A DNA stretch of 7,110 nt from Acidobacteriota bacterium (GTDB lineage: Bacteria; Acidobacteriota; Vicinamibacteria; Vicinamibacterales; UBA8438). Position numbers and translations under genes: made by a program. The notes under the pieces are model-generated. The model saw only the letters and a program-made list of their open reading frames with translations. It was not told where the DNA came from and made no database searches. The stretch lies in the NCBI GenBank assembly GCA_005778315.1, contig SXOW01000128.1, forward strand, positions 1-7,110, read 5' to 3'. Positions 6,561 to 7,110 of the stretch are shown piece after piece; positions within the stretch are counted from its first letter, which is position 1; every line of letters starts with the position of its first letter.

Positions 6561-6935
6561 ATGGTGGCAGGATGGTTCGCGACGGGGGCGGCGTTGTGTG
6601 GGCTCGGTGTCTTGTTGGGGGCGTTTGGGGCGCACGGCCTCCGCGATCGTCTAACGGCCGACATGCTGGCCGTGTATGAGACCGGAATCCGGTATCACTT
6701 GACTCATGCCCTCGGGCTGCTCGCGGTCGCCTGGGCCGCCTCCCGGTGGCCCAATGCGTGGACCGGGTCGGCCGGTTGGTTCTTTGTCGCCGGAATCGCG
6801 GTCTTTTCAGGCAGCCTCTATCTCCTGGCGATCACCGGCACCCGGTGGCTCGGAGCCATCACGCCCATTGGCGGCCTCTGCTTCATCGCCGGGTGGGTCG
6901 CGCTGGCCGTGGGCGCCCTGCGGGCCGGGTCGTAG
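6561..6935 (+). CDS. DUF423 family small membrane protein
   Basis: The product is 124 aa, the usual family length, with four predicted membrane helices (about 4-24, 46-62, 72-92, 96-120). Conserved family stretches are present in order: GAFGAHGL (20-27), YHLTHALGLL (45-54), GSLYLLAITG (84-93) and LGAITPIGGLCFIAGW (97-112). E. coli YgdD belongs to this family; its biochemical function is not established, so none is assigned here. ATG 6561 is the first possible start because TGA (6549-6551) and TAG (6552-6554) sit in frame just upstream. There is no Shine-Dalgarno, consistent with a leaderless start from the TATGAT box. The gene stands alone: divergent from the ytxJ-like gene and convergent with the hydrolase at the right edge. 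Confidence 0.93.
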   Translation: MVAGWFATGAALCGLGVLLGAFGAHGLRDRLTADMLAVYETGIRYHLTHALGLLAVAWAASRWPNAWTGSAGWFFVAGIAVFSGSLYLLAITGTRWLGAITPIGGLCFIAGWVALAVGALRAGS

Positions 6936-6976
6936 CAAGACGGGGCCGTGGCGGCGTAAGAACCTCAGCATCTTCG

Positions 6977-7030
6977 CTCACCTTGTCAGGCTCACCTTGT
7001 CAGGCTCACCTGTCAGGCTCACCGTTCAGG
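6977..7030. repeat. Four-copy 13-14 bp tandem repeat
   Basis: Four head-to-tail units are seen: CTCACCTTGTCAGG at 6977-6990 and 6991-7004 (identical), then CTCACCTGTCAGG at 7005-7017 (one T lost) and CTCACCGTTCAGG at 7018-7030. The last unit contains the stop codon and final codons of the minus-strand hydrolase gene. The array fills most of the convergent intergenic region. It looks like a small slippage or duplication array that may vary in copy number. Confidence 0.85.
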
Positions 7031-7110
7031 TGAACCTTCCAGGTGTTTGCGGAAGAACGACAAGGTGGCGGGCCACGCCTGCTCCGCGGCACGGAGGTTG
7101 GCGCCGTCAC
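7019..7110 (-). CDS. Alpha/beta hydrolase (dienelactone hydrolase-like), C-terminus only
   Basis: Only the last 29 codons are in the window, ending at TGA 7021-7019. They read DGANLRAAEQAWPATLSFF followed by RKHLEGSPER. The pattern of a small helix with A..AW..TL.FFRKHL closely resembles the final helix of dienelactone hydrolase-type alpha/beta hydrolases, which follows the catalytic histidine loop. The catalytic residues lie beyond the right edge. The assignment is tentative because it rests on one helix. The last four codons fall in the first unit (minus-strand order) of the tandem repeat, so the extreme C-terminus may be recent sequence. Confidence 0.5.
   Translation of the reverse strand, partial: DGANLRAAEQAWPATLSFFRKHLEGSPER

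Noticed and set aside
6060..6635. Single 191-codon minus-strand frame across the ytxJ-like gene
   Set aside because: Only its part from about 6476 to 6399 reads as YtxJ-like protein; the rest is Ser/Arg-rich out-of-frame sequence on both sides, so it is not one real gene.

Overview
The window is GC-rich, densely coded bacterial DNA. The gene set points to Acidobacteriota, most likely the Vicinamibacterales group: a CBM9-like plus DUF5916 outer-membrane protein, a glycoside hydrolase-GT2 membrane fusion next to an ABC exporter, a YtxJ-type bacilliredoxin and a DUF423 protein. This placement is an inference from gene families. No rRNA, tRNA, CRISPR array or mobile element was recognised.

Layout. 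Positions 1-3210 (minus strand) hold a two-gene unit. The upstream gene (562-3210) encodes a large membrane protein with an N-terminal clan-A-like glycoside hydrolase domain, a GT2 glycosyltransferase core, and membrane segments around an unrecognised C-terminal domain. Six bases after its stop, in the same frame, starts an ABC exporter (555 down to 1) cut by the left window edge. About 230 bp of divergent promoter DNA (3211-3442) separates this unit from a plus-strand gene (3443-6088) for a secreted CBM9/DUF5916 beta-barrel protein. A convergent junction with two small hairpins follows. Next comes a minus-strand ytxJ-like gene (6476 down to 6130) whose two halves lie in different frames. A short divergent region with a perfect 9-bp-stem hairpin and a TATGAT box leads into a DUF423 membrane protein (6561-6935). 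The right end has a four-copy 13-14 bp tandem repeat running into the 3' end of a minus-strand hydrolase gene cut by the right edge.

How the genes may work together. The GH-GT2 protein and the ABC exporter look like one transcription unit that makes or edits a glycan or glycoconjugate in the cytoplasm and passes it to an exporter. The divergent CBM9/DUF5916 protein is in the outer membrane by prediction and could act on or bind glycans, but its link to the unit rests only on the shared intergenic region. The ytxJ-like, DUF423 and hydrolase genes look like unrelated single genes.

The points most worth a second look are the GH-GT2 fusion with both active sites apparently in the cytoplasm, the frameshift in ytxJ, the possible leaderless start of the DUF423 gene beside a strong hairpin, and the tandem repeat crossing a stop codon.
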